A stretch of DNA of 32,737 nt from Bacteroidota bacterium (lineage in GTDB: Bacteria > Bacteroidota > Bacteroidia > Chitinophagales > Chitinophagaceae), in assembly GCA_947461595.1 (NCBI GenBank), contig CANHLZ010000005.1, forward strand, positions 1 to 32,737. Reading direction: 5' to 3'. Below are positions 9,179 to 19,258 of this stretch, piece by piece. The notes below the pieces were generated by a model. The model did no database searches, had not been told where the DNA came from, and saw only the letters and a list, made by a program, of their open reading frames with translations. Position 1 is the first letter of the stretch. Each line of letters starts with the position of its first letter. A program made the translations under genes and the position numbers.

Positions 9179-10903
9179 TTAAACATATAATTTTTCTAAC
9201 TCCCTATTGGTAAAGTCCATTAATTTTTTTACATAATTAGGTGAGAAATTAAATTCAATCCCTGCTGCCTCATACAAAGCGGGCAATGTTTTTGTACCGC
9301 CTAAACTTAATGCAGTCATGTAATTTTCTATAGCACTAGTTGGATTATTTTGATATTGCATCCACATGCCTATAGCCCCTAATTGTGCAATGCCGTATTC
9401 AATATAATAAAAAGGCACTTCAAATAAATGTAATTGTCTTTGCCAAGAAATAGCTCTAAAAGCATCTAAGCCTATATAATCAATACTATCCGTAGAAAAT
9501 TCTTTGGTGATGGCATTCCAAGTGTTTGTTCTTTCTTGAATACTGTGATTTGGATTTTCATACACCCAATGTTGAAATTTATCTATAATAGCTATCCAAG
9601 GGAAAATAGTAATCGTACGTTCTAGCTGATGTTCTTTGGCTCGGTTTAAATCTGCCTCCTTATCAAAAAAAGATTGCCAATGATTCATGGTGAACAATTC
9701 CATAGACATACTTGCTACTTCGGCAATTTCCATAGGGTATTCTTTAAAACCACTTAGTGATAACGGATGCGCTAAAAAAGAATGTATGGCGTGTCCGCCT
9801 TCATGCACCATGGTGGTGACATCCCCCATTTGCCCTGCTGCATTCATGAAAATAAATGGTGCCCCCGATTCCGCCAATGGACAATTGTATCCGCCAGGCG
9901 CTTTTCCTTTTCTGCTTTCTAAATCAAAATGTTTTAGCTCATTCATTTTTTTCAAGCAGTCGGCAAAAAAAGGATTGAGTTGTTCGAAACAAGTCACCGA
10001 CTTTTCAAACAAATCTTTGCCATCGGTAAATGGCCTCAATGGCTGAGTGCCTGCAGGTTCTGCTTCTGTATCCCATGGCTTTAAGGTAGTTAAACCTAAT
10101 TTCTTTTTTTTACGCGCATAAATTTTATCAATCAATGGTAGTACATGTAACTTAATGGCTTCGTGAAACTGAAAACAATCTTCTTTCGAATAATCAAACC
10201 TACCCAATTCCACAAACTTGTAATCTCTATAATTGGCAAAGCCTGCATTCAATGCTATTTGATTTCTTTTTTGTACCAAGCTGGTAAATAAATCATGTAG
10301 ACTATCTTGATCTTGCAATCGACGCTCACACACTTTGCGATACACTTCTTCTCTCACTCCCCTGTCAGCATCTTCCAAAAATTGAGCCGCTTGTTGTAAA
10401 GTATATTCTTGCTCTCTAAAACTAATAGTCATCTTTCCTGCAATGGTTCCATACTGTTGTTGTAGCACACTTAATTCTGCCTGTATAGGAATATTTTCAT
10501 CTCTAAAAAGTTCTATGTTTTTTTTAACCGACCTTAAATAAGTAAAATACAATTCTTGATTAAGCTCTTTGGTAAAGGGGCAGTTAATTAATTTTTTATT
10601 GAGCGAGTCGGCATAAGGTTGCATTTTGGGTTGAATTTCCATGCAGAAATAATTAAATGCTTCTTCTAATGATTTATCGGTGGTGTCACAGGTCATTTTT
10701 ATTTGTCTCCAGCAGGCATCTTCACTTATAAAGGCCTCCAATTCACTCAAATCCAAAAGCCATTTTTCAAGTGTTTCCACCTGGGTAATAGGCCTTTCCA
10801 ATAACTCTTTAAAAAAGGACTCGATACTGGCCCAATCCGTTAAAACATAGTCTTGAGGTAAGTAATGATGGGGCAATTTTTGAATGTCGGCCGTTCTTGG
10901 CAT
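9179..10903 (-). CDS. M3 family oligoendopeptidase (PepF-like)
   Basis: 574 aa with zinc motif MVHEGGHAIHSF (HExxH) and downstream helical architecture typical of M3 peptidases. Confidence 0.93.
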   Translation of the reverse strand: MPRTADIQKLPHHYLPQDYVLTDWASIESFFKELLERPITQVETLEKWLLDLSELEAFISEDACWRQIKMTCDTTDKSLEEAFNYFCMEIQPKMQPYADSLNKKLINCPFTKELNQELYFTYLRSVKKNIELFRDENIPIQAELSVLQQQYGTIAGKMTISFREQEYTLQQAAQFLEDADRGVREEVYRKVCERRLQDQDSLHDLFTSLVQKRNQIALNAGFANYRDYKFVELGRFDYSKEDCFQFHEAIKLHVLPLIDKIYARKKKKLGLTTLKPWDTEAEPAGTQPLRPFTDGKDLFEKSVTCFEQLNPFFADCLKKMNELKHFDLESRKGKAPGGYNCPLAESGAPFIFMNAAGQMGDVTTMVHEGGHAIHSFLAHPLSLSGFKEYPMEIAEVASMSMELFTMNHWQSFFDKEADLNRAKEHQLERTITIFPWIAIIDKFQHWVYENPNHSIQERTNTWNAITKEFSTDSIDYIGLDAFRAISWQRQLHLFEVPFYYIEYGIAQLGAIGMWMQYQNNPTSAIENYMTALSLGGTKTLPALYEAAGIEFNFSPNYVKKLMDFTNRELEKLYV

Positions 10904-10960
10904 AAGATGAAATTTTAAGAGGCAAATTTACTACTTTTACACACTTCAAAAGCGATTAAA

Positions 10961-12823
10961 GTGTCCGATACCATTCACTTACTTCCAGACCACATTGCCA
11001 ATCAAATTGCTGCCGGGGAGGTCATTCAAAGACCTGCCAGTGCAGTGAAGGAATTATTGGAAAATGCAGTAGATGCAGGTGCCACTGAAATTCGTTTATT
11101 GGTGAACGATTCAGGCAAAGCCTTAATTCAAGTCATTGACAATGGGAAAGGCATGAGTCCAAAAGATGCACAAAATGCATTTGCCCGTCATGCTACGAGT
11201 AAAATAACCACCATAGAAGATTTATTTCAGATTAGGACAATGGGATTTCGTGGTGAAGCTTTGGCTTCAATTGCAGCTGTAGCACAAGTAAGTTTAAAAA
11301 CCCGAAGAGCCGAAGATGAATTAGGTACCAGTGTAGAAATTGAAAATAGCAAGGTGACCGAAACCAGTTCAGTGTCCTGTGCCGTAGGTACTACGATTAG
11401 TATGAAAAATTTATTTTTCAATGTGCCTGCTCGTCGAAATTTTTTAAAAAGCAATAGTGCCGAATTTAAACATATCATTGAAGAGTTTACTAGAGTTGCA
11501 TTGGCTTTTCCTGAAGTTCAGTTTAGTTTGACCAGCAATGGACAAGATGTGTATCATTGGGAAGGCGGTAGTTTTAAACAAAGGGCCATTCAGGTTTTGG
11601 GCAATAGTTATCAAACAAAATTAGTGACCGTAGGTGAGCAAACAGATTACTTGACCATTACCGGCTTTGTAGGAAAACCTGAGACCGCTAAAAAAACAAG
11701 AAGCGACCAATATTTTTTTGTAAACCGTCGCTATATTAAGAGCGCTTATTTACATCATGCAGTGGCCAACGCTTTTGATGGTTTAATTGCCAAAGAAAAT
11801 TTTCCTAGTTATCTTTTATACATTGATGTGGATCCCACGCAGGTAGATATCAATGTGCATCCCACCAAACAAGAAATTAAATTCGAGGACGATAAAATAA
11901 TTTACGCTTTTGTTCAGGCAGCGGTCAAACATGCTTTGGCGCAATTTAGTATTGCCCCTTCTTTAGATTTTTCCTTGGACGCCTCCATTCAACAATTGGA
12001 TGCCATTCAAAAACCTTTCACAGCAGAAAATGCCAATGCGACCGCAAGTCAATCTTTGTATGAAGGTTTTACGAAAAAAAATCAAGCGCATTTTATAGCC
12101 AAATCCGAAAATACTTCTAAGCAGGATTGGAAAAGTTTTTTCAGTACAATTCCTGGTTCAGAAAATAAGGTAGGTCAAGATGGCCTTGATACGGATTCTT
12201 ATATTGTAAAGCCCTCTTCCATGGGGTTTTATAAAGACGGAAGCCCATTACAAATTAGTCCCGAAGCAAGCTTACTACAATTGCATCAAACCTTTATTAT
12301 AGCCCCAAGTCATAGTGGTTGTATCATCATCCATCAGCAATTAGCGCATGAAAGAATTTTATATGAGAAATTTCAAAAAGCTAGCGCGCATCCCCACGCC
12401 ACTCAAAAAAGCTTATTCCCTGTTGTTTTAGAATTAAGTGTAAGCGACTCGATTTTATTGGAAGAAATCATAGAAGACCTTGCCTTAATTGGCTATGAAA
12501 TTGAAGCTTTTGGACCCAATAGTTTTATCATACAAGGCATACCGGCAGATGTGAATGCGGGTAATGAAAAAAATGCCATAGAATTATTATTAGAACAATT
12601 CAAACATTTTAGCGGAGAGGTTAAATATAGTAAAAGAGAAAAGTTAATACGTTGTATGGCTCGTCAAATGGCCATTAAATCGGGGCAATCTTTAACGCAA
12701 AAAGAAATGCATGTACTCATTGAAGGATTGAGTGAATGTGATATACCTAATATTACCGCATCAGGAGCACCCACTTTTGTAGAATTTAAAGAAGATTATT
12801 TAAACGGATTATTTAGCAAATAA
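10961..12823 (+). CDS. mutL: DNA mismatch repair protein MutL (GTG start)
   Basis: IAAGEVIQRPASAVKELLENAVDAGA, GFRGEALASIAAV, FVNRRYIKSA, VHPTKQEIKF, C-terminal dimerisation domain. Confidence 0.97.
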   Translation: MSDTIHLLPDHIANQIAAGEVIQRPASAVKELLENAVDAGATEIRLLVNDSGKALIQVIDNGKGMSPKDAQNAFARHATSKITTIEDLFQIRTMGFRGEALASIAAVAQVSLKTRRAEDELGTSVEIENSKVTETSSVSCAVGTTISMKNLFFNVPARRNFLKSNSAEFKHIIEEFTRVALAFPEVQFSLTSNGQDVYHWEGGSFKQRAIQVLGNSYQTKLVTVGEQTDYLTITGFVGKPETAKKTRSDQYFFVNRRYIKSAYLHHAVANAFDGLIAKENFPSYLLYIDVDPTQVDINVHPTKQEIKFEDDKIIYAFVQAAVKHALAQFSIAPSLDFSLDASIQQLDAIQKPFTAENANATASQSLYEGFTKKNQAHFIAKSENTSKQDWKSFFSTIPGSENKVGQDGLDTDSYIVKPSSMGFYKDGSPLQISPEASLLQLHQTFIIAPSHSGCIIIHQQLAHERILYEKFQKASAHPHATQKSLFPVVLELSVSDSILLEEIIEDLALIGYEIEAFGPNSFIIQGIPADVNAGNEKNAIELLLEQFKHFSGEVKYSKREKLIRCMARQMAIKSGQSLTQKEMHVLIEGLSECDIPNITASGAPTFVEFKEDYLNGLFSK

Positions 12824-12876
12824 CCATTTCGTCCTTATTCACCGGACCGTCCTTCGATAGCATCATCCTTGCATAA

Positions 12877-14193
12877 TTAATATTGACGCATCAAAGTAGT
12901 CAAATATTTTTCTACCGCCTTTCTAACCGAACTAGAGGAAGGGCTTACATGATTGGCCACCATTACAGAAAAAATAAGCTCAGTTCCTTTTTGGGTAACT
13001 ATGAACCCACTTAGTGCCACCTGATTGCCCAAAGTACCCGTTTTTGCATAAATAACTCCAGGGATATTTTTATAGTAACTACCTAAAGTTCCCTCACCAC
13101 CTTGAGCAAAAATATTTTTTATTCTATCCAACCCAAATTGAGCTTGCATTGTTTGCAGCAAGGCTACAAAATTTTCTGGGGTATTTAAATTAAATCTACT
13201 CAAGCCGCTTCCATCTGCCCATTCAGTTCTTTGCGGGGAAAGGTTTAAATCATTTTTTAATACCGCATCGATAGTGGCCGACTCATCTATTTTATTTAAT
13301 AATTGTGCGCTGGTCATTAATAATATTTGCTCTGCATAAAAATTATCGCTTCTGTTCATCATTATTTTTAACAAAGAATCAGTGGGTACCGTTTTTAAAA
13401 GACTTGCCGAATTGGCATCCCAACCCTTTTGGATAAGTAATGGATGCTTAGGATGTAAGGTGTCTTCGATCAATGCCTTGGTTAGGCTATAAGTAGGATC
13501 TGTTATAAATGGAATTTGCTGAAGAGATTCCTTACTGCCTTTGCCCGTTGCGTAAAAATGATTGCTATGTAAATCCCTTGACCAAATGCTATATTTTTCA
13601 GCTACCGATTGCCCTTGTACAAAATATTTTGGCTGAAAACTTATGCCATTTTGGGTATTGCTTATTGTAACCACATTCCCATAAATGGGAAGCCTACTTC
13701 TTTCTGGTTGATAATCGTCGGCATAATCATCCCAGGCCCAGCCCTTGCCATACATAGAGAAAGCATCGGGTGCAGTAGGCAAACACAATACCACTTGCTT
13801 GCTGGTATTTTTAATCATATCCGCAACAGGTTGATAAGGGAAATCGGGATGTAAAAAAGTGGGATCTCCCATGGGTAATAAAAAAATACTATCTACATTT
13901 TCTTTTATTTGCCAGCCTGCAATAGAATCATTTAAATATTTCATACCTACATAACAGGTAAGAATTTTAGTATTACTCGCCGGTGTAAAATATTTATTGC
14001 TTTGAAAACGATCTACCCAGGTTTGATCACTTTGATTGTACACTGCCGTACCAATATGTGCGCCTTGTATTGACGGATCCTGTAATAAGTGGTGTTGCGC
14101 TTTTTGAATCGAACAAGCACTTATTAAACTACAAAAAAGTATACTCGTAAAATAGGAGGAAATATTTATTCTCTTTCTAATGCTCTTAACCAT
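12877..14193 (-). CDS. dacB: D-alanyl-D-alanine carboxypeptidase/PBP4 (peptidase S13), lipoprotein
   Basis: SxxK (SNTK), SxN (SDN), KTG (AKTGTLGN) penicillin-binding motifs; lipobox-like LISAC. Confidence 0.9.
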   Translation of the reverse strand: MVKSIRKRINISSYFTSILFCSLISACSIQKAQHHLLQDPSIQGAHIGTAVYNQSDQTWVDRFQSNKYFTPASNTKILTCYVGMKYLNDSIAGWQIKENVDSIFLLPMGDPTFLHPDFPYQPVADMIKNTSKQVVLCLPTAPDAFSMYGKGWAWDDYADDYQPERSRLPIYGNVVTISNTQNGISFQPKYFVQGQSVAEKYSIWSRDLHSNHFYATGKGSKESLQQIPFITDPTYSLTKALIEDTLHPKHPLLIQKGWDANSASLLKTVPTDSLLKIMMNRSDNFYAEQILLMTSAQLLNKIDESATIDAVLKNDLNLSPQRTEWADGSGLSRFNLNTPENFVALLQTMQAQFGLDRIKNIFAQGGEGTLGSYYKNIPGVIYAKTGTLGNQVALSGFIVTQKGTELIFSVMVANHVSPSSSSVRKAVEKYLTTLMRQY

Positions 14194-15299
14194 CTTTCTG
14201 GAATTTCGTTATTGGAAGCTACTAAATAATCTTTGTAACTACAAGGCGCCCATTCATTATTATGCGTTTGCATCCACCATCTACCGGTGCTTTTGCTTTG
14301 TAAAAAATTGGTTTCAATATCAGCAAAGGCAATATGAAATTCTTTAAATCTTTCCGAATCAGACAAGGGAGATTCTTTTTTCCCCTTTTGCACTCCATCT
14401 ATAATATACCAAATCATTTGCGCCATTTGAATGGCGGTTAAATGATTCGTGTCTAGCTCGGCCTGATAGCCAAATAAACCAATAGTGCTTGTCTTCCAGC
14501 TCATTCCAGCATATTGCATCAATACACAAGCTTCTTCCCCATTAAATCCGTTGGGTGTAATTAAATTGGCAGGGGCATGCGCATTCTGAATAGCGCTAAT
14601 ATCAAAACTCATCATATGACTATCTCTAATCACTGGTTCCATTTCCTCTAAATCCTCCCTCACCTTACCCAATCTAAAACAATCAAATCTTAATTTATCA
14701 ATGGTCTCCAACATTTGAGGATGCATGAAATAACTTTGAAATCCAATATGTGCATAGTGATTTAAATGATTGGGCAAGCCTGTAAATAATTCTTCTAAAA
14801 AATGATCCGATGGCAATCTTGCTTCCAAGTCTAAATCAATCTTAGCGTCCACCAATACTGCATTGACCAAAGTTGGTACAGAGGTATAAGCATGGTATTG
14901 GGCCAAGGTTAAATCATGTGAACCACCTATTATAACTATTTTTTTATTTTGTAAAAGCAATTCTGAAATAACCGTTCTTAATGCTGCATAACTATCCTGT
15001 ATAGATTGACCCAGTTTCACATTGCCAATATCAACAATGTTTACTTGTGTATGCCAATAATAAAGCGAATACAACGCCGACCTAATGCCATCCGCAGCTT
15101 CAAATCCATTTAAAGCGTAGCCGCCGCCTCTAGATTCCCCAGCACCTATTATGACTAAATCGGCCAAAGCAATGTCTGGAATTTCCCCCTCATTTGCTTT
15201 AATATGCTTACCCAATTGGGTATCCCGATAGCCTTCATCCTTGGACAGCAGGTCCAGATTGATGGGTTCAAGATAGTCTTTGATAGAAGTTAAGGACAT
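14166..15299 (-). CDS. Arginase/formimidoylglutamase (ureohydrolase) superfamily protein, degenerate active site
   Basis: GGSHDLTLAQ, VDAKIDLD and SFDISAIQNAHAPA align with ureohydrolase metal motifs (GGDHS, DAHxD, SxDxDxxDP) but with substitutions. Family-typical C-terminus TGRWWMQ...PCSYKDYLVA.NNEIPERWLRA. Confidence 0.85.
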   Translation of the reverse strand: MSLTSIKDYLEPINLDLLSKDEGYRDTQLGKHIKANEGEIPDIALADLVIIGAGESRGGGYALNGFEAADGIRSALYSLYYWHTQVNIVDIGNVKLGQSIQDSYAALRTVISELLLQNKKIVIIGGSHDLTLAQYHAYTSVPTLVNAVLVDAKIDLDLEARLPSDHFLEELFTGLPNHLNHYAHIGFQSYFMHPQMLETIDKLRFDCFRLGKVREDLEEMEPVIRDSHMMSFDISAIQNAHAPANLITPNGFNGEEACVLMQYAGMSWKTSTIGLFGYQAELDTNHLTAIQMAQMIWYIIDGVQKGKKESPLSDSERFKEFHIAFADIETNFLQSKSTGRWWMQTHNNEWAPCSYKDYLVASNNEIPERWLRALERE

Positions 15300-15359
15300 G
15301 TGTTGGTATTAACTACTAGAATTAACGCTTAAAGCATCAAAAGATTGTATAAAAAGGGG

Positions 15360-16055
15360 CTAATCTTGAAATTTATACCCCACCCCTCTAATAGAAATAA
15401 AATGAGCAGGGTTTTTAGGATCTAGCTCGAAATATTTTCTAAAACTTAGAATAAAATTATCGATCGTTCTCGTATTAGGAAAAACATGATAGCCCCAAAC
15501 AGTTTGTAAAATTCTTTCCCTTGTAATAACCGTATTTTTATTTTCAATCAATAACTTCAAAAGCATGGTTTCTTTTTTTGTTAAAGTTATTTTCTCCCCA
15601 ATTTTGTTAACGGCTGTTAAAGATTTAAATTGAATGTTATTGCCAGCGAAAAGGTACTCTTCTATTTGAGCTGGTTGATGAATGGCAGTAGATTTTTGAA
15701 TGAGTTTTGATACTCTTAACAAGAGCTCCTCTAAATTAAATGGTTTCGTCAAATAATCATCGGCACCTAATTTTAAACCATGTACCCGGTTGGCACTTGA
15801 ATTTTTTGCACTAAGGATAAGAATAGGAGTAGTAATATTATTTAAACGAACCGTTTCGGTTATGGCAAAGCCATCTAATTCGGGCAACATGACATCTAAA
15901 ATAATTAAATCAAAATGCGCTTGTTGTATTTGCTTTAAAGCATTTGGACCGTCAAAGGCGGAGCTAACTATATAGCCTTCCATTTCAAGATTCAACTTTA
16001 GTGCATCATGCAAATGCTCTTCATCTTCCACTAATAATATTTCAAATTTTGCCAT
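15360..16055 (-). CDS. OmpR/PhoB-type response regulator
   Basis: Receiver domain (LVEDEEHLHDAL, LDVMLPELDGF, LTKPFN) plus winged-helix output domain (TLTKKETMLLKLL, VWGY...RTIDNFILSFRKYFE). Confidence 0.95.
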   Translation of the reverse strand: MAKFEILLVEDEEHLHDALKLNLEMEGYIVSSAFDGPNALKQIQQAHFDLIILDVMLPELDGFAITETVRLNNITTPILILSAKNSSANRVHGLKLGADDYLTKPFNLEELLLRVSKLIQKSTAIHQPAQIEEYLFAGNNIQFKSLTAVNKIGEKITLTKKETMLLKLLIENKNTVITRERILQTVWGYHVFPNTRTIDNFILSFRKYFELDPKNPAHFISIRGVGYKFQD

Positions 16056-16057
16056 AC

Positions 16058-17041
16058 TTATGAATTAGTAAAAGTAACAGTGAAAATACTTCCTTTTAAA
16101 TCATTGGGCTGTACTTGAAGGGTGGCATTGTGAAAAGCGGTGATTTTTTTACATAAGTAAAGACCTAAGCCAGTGCCTTTGCTTGCTCTGGTACTTTCAT
16201 CACCTACGCGGTAAAATTTTTCAAATATTTTATCTCGGTCCATTACTGGAATGCCAATACCTTGATCTTTTATAGCTAAAACAATTTTATGATCAATAGA
16301 TTGTAAGTGAATGGCTATGGGCGAATTAGAAGGTGCATATTTGTGCGCATTGTCCAACAAGTTATTTAATAGGATTTGTATTAACAAGGTTTCTCCCTGA
16401 ATAAAAATACCTTCCTCTATAAAAGCATTACAAGGGCTTAAAGGAAATCTTTCCTGAAAAGAATTAACTATTTCTTTAACCAGTATTGATAAATCAATTT
16501 CTTGTTGATTGGCTTCGTATTGCCCCATATCTAATTGAGATGCCAATAAAATATTATTAGAAAGCGCATCTAATCTTTTTGTTTCTTTAAGCGTGGCTTC
16601 TAATAACTTGTTTTGCTGAGCAGGCTCCAAGGTTCTTTTTAAAAGTGTTTCAATATTTAAATGAGAAATGGCTATAGGTGTTTTTAACTCATGTGTTACG
16701 GCCATCATAAAGTTTTGTTGTTGATTAGAATAACGCAATTGCTTTAACAAAGATCGATACACGTAAATTGCCCCTACTAAAAAAAGGAATAAAAACGTAA
16801 GCCCTTCTCCTATAAATTGTTTTGTTTTTCGTAGTTGAAAATTCTGAATGAACTTTACTTTTTGTTTCAGTGTTGCATCGTTTAACTGAATCGATTGAAA
16901 TTTGATAGCGGCAATTTCATCATTTTGCCTTTCTAATGCAACATACCACCAAATAAACGCAGCAATCATATAGGTTAAGAAAACCCAATAAATAAAGCTT
17001 ACTAATTTGAGTTTATTTATTTTTAATACTGGCCATTTCAT
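16058..17041 (-). CDS. Sensor histidine kinase, two TM segments
   Basis: H-box VTHELKTPIAISHL, N-box LLDNAHKYAP, G boxes DQGIGIP and GTGLGLYL. Confidence 0.95.
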   Translation of the reverse strand: MKWPVLKINKLKLVSFIYWVFLTYMIAAFIWWYVALERQNDEIAAIKFQSIQLNDATLKQKVKFIQNFQLRKTKQFIGEGLTFLFLFLVGAIYVYRSLLKQLRYSNQQQNFMMAVTHELKTPIAISHLNIETLLKRTLEPAQQNKLLEATLKETKRLDALSNNILLASQLDMGQYEANQQEIDLSILVKEIVNSFQERFPLSPCNAFIEEGIFIQGETLLIQILLNNLLDNAHKYAPSNSPIAIHLQSIDHKIVLAIKDQGIGIPVMDRDKIFEKFYRVGDESTRASKGTGLGLYLCKKITAFHNATLQVQPNDLKGSIFTVTFTNS

Positions 17042-17517
17042 AATTTTACCTTTTCAACTCTAATACCGGTGGATAAAATATTTTGTAGGGGATCTTCGCG
17101 CATGGTATGCTGTAGGGTAAAAGTAGTTATTCCCTTTTTAAAATGAATAGGCGTATTTATTAAAGGAATTCTTTGGTCAAATATATCATCCATACCCGTT
17201 CCCAGCCATCCTTTGGCTTCATCTGCCATATTTAAATTTAGATTTTGTAGCGTGGCAGAATCATTCGGCAATTGGATAGACAATTTGAGCCAAATGTTTT
17301 TATAATGATAGGCATTGTGATGCCTAATGACAAAATAGACTTTATACAAAGCACTGGTATCTGTAATATTAAATTGATACGTATCAACTTGCTTCGCAGA
17401 CCAATTGTGTTCTGGGAAAATAGTTGTTTGTTCGAAAAGAGGTATGGTTTGGCAACTTGTTAAAAACAATCCTATGGCCATATATATACCAATCCCTTTG
17501 TTGATTAACCCCTTCAT
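17038..17517 (-). CDS. gldH: Gliding motility lipoprotein GldH
   Basis: Lipobox LTSC; YFVIRHHNAYHYKNIWLKLSIQLP, LADEAKGWLGTGMDDIFDQRIPL-like and FTLQHTMREDPLQNILSTGIRVEK segments resemble GldH. Confidence 0.85.
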   Translation of the reverse strand: MKGLINKGIGIYMAIGLFLTSCQTIPLFEQTTIFPEHNWSAKQVDTYQFNITDTSALYKVYFVIRHHNAYHYKNIWLKLSIQLPNDSATLQNLNLNMADEAKGWLGTGMDDIFDQRIPLINTPIHFKKGITTFTLQHTMREDPLQNILSTGIRVEKVKL

Positions 17518-17518
17518 T

Positions 17519-18394
17519 TTACAACACGTTTAAAATTTGTTCTTTTGCTTTTTCTAATTCATCTTTCATTAGAATAACCGCTTTTTGTATATCTACATCA
17601 TTGGCTTTTGATCCAGTGGTATTAATTTCTCTGCCCATTTCTTGCAAAATAAAAGATAATTTTTTCCCTTTGGAGGCTTCCGCTTCTTTTAAAATACTTT
17701 TAAAATAAACACAATGATTGGTGAGCCTTACTCTTTCTTCAGAAATATCAATTTTTTCAATATAATAAATAAGCTCTTGCTCCAATCTATTGTTATCATA
17801 CTTATCCACCCCTACATATTGCTCAAGCAATTTTACTAACCCCTCTTTTATTTTTGTTCTACGATTAGGCTCAAATTGCTCCACTAGCGATTGTTGCTTT
17901 TCAATGGCTGCCACCCTTTCTAACAAATCTTTTTCAATACTCTTTCCTTCGTCTTGACGATGCTTAATTAAATTTATTATGGCTTGTTGAAGCAATTCGC
18001 TTAATGAGTTCCATTCCTCATCTGTTAACACTTCATTGCTAGAGGAAACTACATCAGGCATTTTCAACAAAGTACTTAATATATTTTCTTTTTCAATGCC
18101 TAACTCATTAGCCAATTCGATGATAGGCTGATAATAAGATTTGGCCAATTCTTTATTAATACTCACTGGCTTAGCCACTCCATTGGATTTAATAGAAATG
18201 GAACACTCCACACTACCACGAAATAAAGTTTCATTTAATTTATTTCTAATTTCAACTTCATAGGGCTTAAGCAAAGAAGGCATATTTAAACGCAAATCGA
18301 ATTGCTTGCCATTTAAGGACTTTACTTCCACTAAAAATGTTTTGTCTTTAAAAGTGGCTTCGGAACGGCCATATCCAGTCATGGAATGTAACAT
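17519..18394 (-). CDS. YicC/YloC family endoribonuclease
   Basis: Start MLHSMTGYGRSE and C-terminal LSFILQEMGREINTTGSKAND, hallmark motifs of YicC. Confidence 0.96.
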   Translation of the reverse strand: MLHSMTGYGRSEATFKDKTFLVEVKSLNGKQFDLRLNMPSLLKPYEVEIRNKLNETLFRGSVECSISIKSNGVAKPVSINKELAKSYYQPIIELANELGIEKENILSTLLKMPDVVSSSNEVLTDEEWNSLSELLQQAIINLIKHRQDEGKSIEKDLLERVAAIEKQQSLVEQFEPNRRTKIKEGLVKLLEQYVGVDKYDNNRLEQELIYYIEKIDISEERVRLTNHCVYFKSILKEAEASKGKKLSFILQEMGREINTTGSKANDVDIQKAVILMKDELEKAKEQILNVL

Positions 18395-18454
18395 AGTAAT
18401 ACCTGTTTAAATAGTGAATAAAGGTATTAAATAATAGGCAAGCAAAAGCATTTT

Positions 18455-19195
18455 TTAGAAATCGATTCCCACCCAATTCTTTTTACGGAGCTGGTATTGC
18501 TCAAAGTCAAAACTATATAACTTACCTGGGCGATGGTTTACCTGCTGTTCCATTTCATTGGTATCAATTAAAAAGCCCATACTGGCAAATTTTTTTCTAA
18601 AATTTCGACGATCTAATTTGGTGTCTAAAATAGCCTCATATACATTTTGCAATTGCCTTAATGAGAATTGCTCAGGCAATAAATTTAATGCCAAAGGATG
18701 CTCTTGTATACGCTTCTGCAACCAACTATAGCAGCATTCTAGTATTTCTTTATGGTCAAAAGCCATTTCCTTAATTTGTTGCAGCGGATACCACTTTAAT
18801 TCATTGTCTGTTATTTCTAAAGAGTGATGTTTACTATTTAAAAGCGATGCGTAGACCGTTGTAACTACCCTACCTCCAGGATGCCTATTGGGTTGACTAA
18901 AAGTTTGCACTTGTTCTAAATACACTTTTTTCATACCCGTTCTTTCCAGTAAGACCCTATTGGCTGCAGAAGGTAAATCTTCATTAGAATTTACCTTATC
19001 TCCTAATAAGGACAATTTACCTTTGAAATGGTCTAAATCGCTCTTAATTAACAAAACTTGTAAGGTATTTTCCTCAAAACCAAATAGGACACAATCTACA
19101 GTCAAAGGCACTTTTGGATAAGACTGTACCAATTGAACCGCATCTTTATTCCCTATGGGACTTATTGCAGAGATGGTTTTATTCGTATTGGGCAT
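18455..19195 (-). CDS. Nudix-domain/winged-helix transcriptional regulator (NrtR/AraR-like)
   Basis: N-terminal Nudix fold (VDCVLFGFEENTLQVLLIKS...) and C-terminal wHTH (FSLRQLQNVYEAILDTKLDRRNFRKKFASMGFL) typical of this family. Confidence 0.88.
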   Translation of the reverse strand: MPNTNKTISAISPIGNKDAVQLVQSYPKVPLTVDCVLFGFEENTLQVLLIKSDLDHFKGKLSLLGDKVNSNEDLPSAANRVLLERTGMKKVYLEQVQTFSQPNRHPGGRVVTTVYASLLNSKHHSLEITDNELKWYPLQQIKEMAFDHKEILECCYSWLQKRIQEHPLALNLLPEQFSLRQLQNVYEAILDTKLDRRNFRKKFASMGFLIDTNEMEQQVNHRPGKLYSFDFEQYQLRKKNWVGIDF

Positions 19196-19223
19196 AATAA
19201 TGGGGTCACCTAAATCGTGAGTA

Positions 19224-19258
19224 AGTTCTGGCTTTAGAAAAATAAAAAATTCAGAACT
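19224..19258. promoter_or_regulatory. Spaced inverted repeat AGTTCTG-N21-CAGAACT between the divergent Nudix regulator and ligA
   Basis: Perfect 7-bp inverted half-sites read directly in the sequence; operator function is inferred. Confidence 0.3.

Noticed and set aside
12824-12876. Near-palindrome GGACCGTCC between mutL and dacB
   Set aside because: Too short, with a central mismatch and no U-tract, to be called a terminator or operator.
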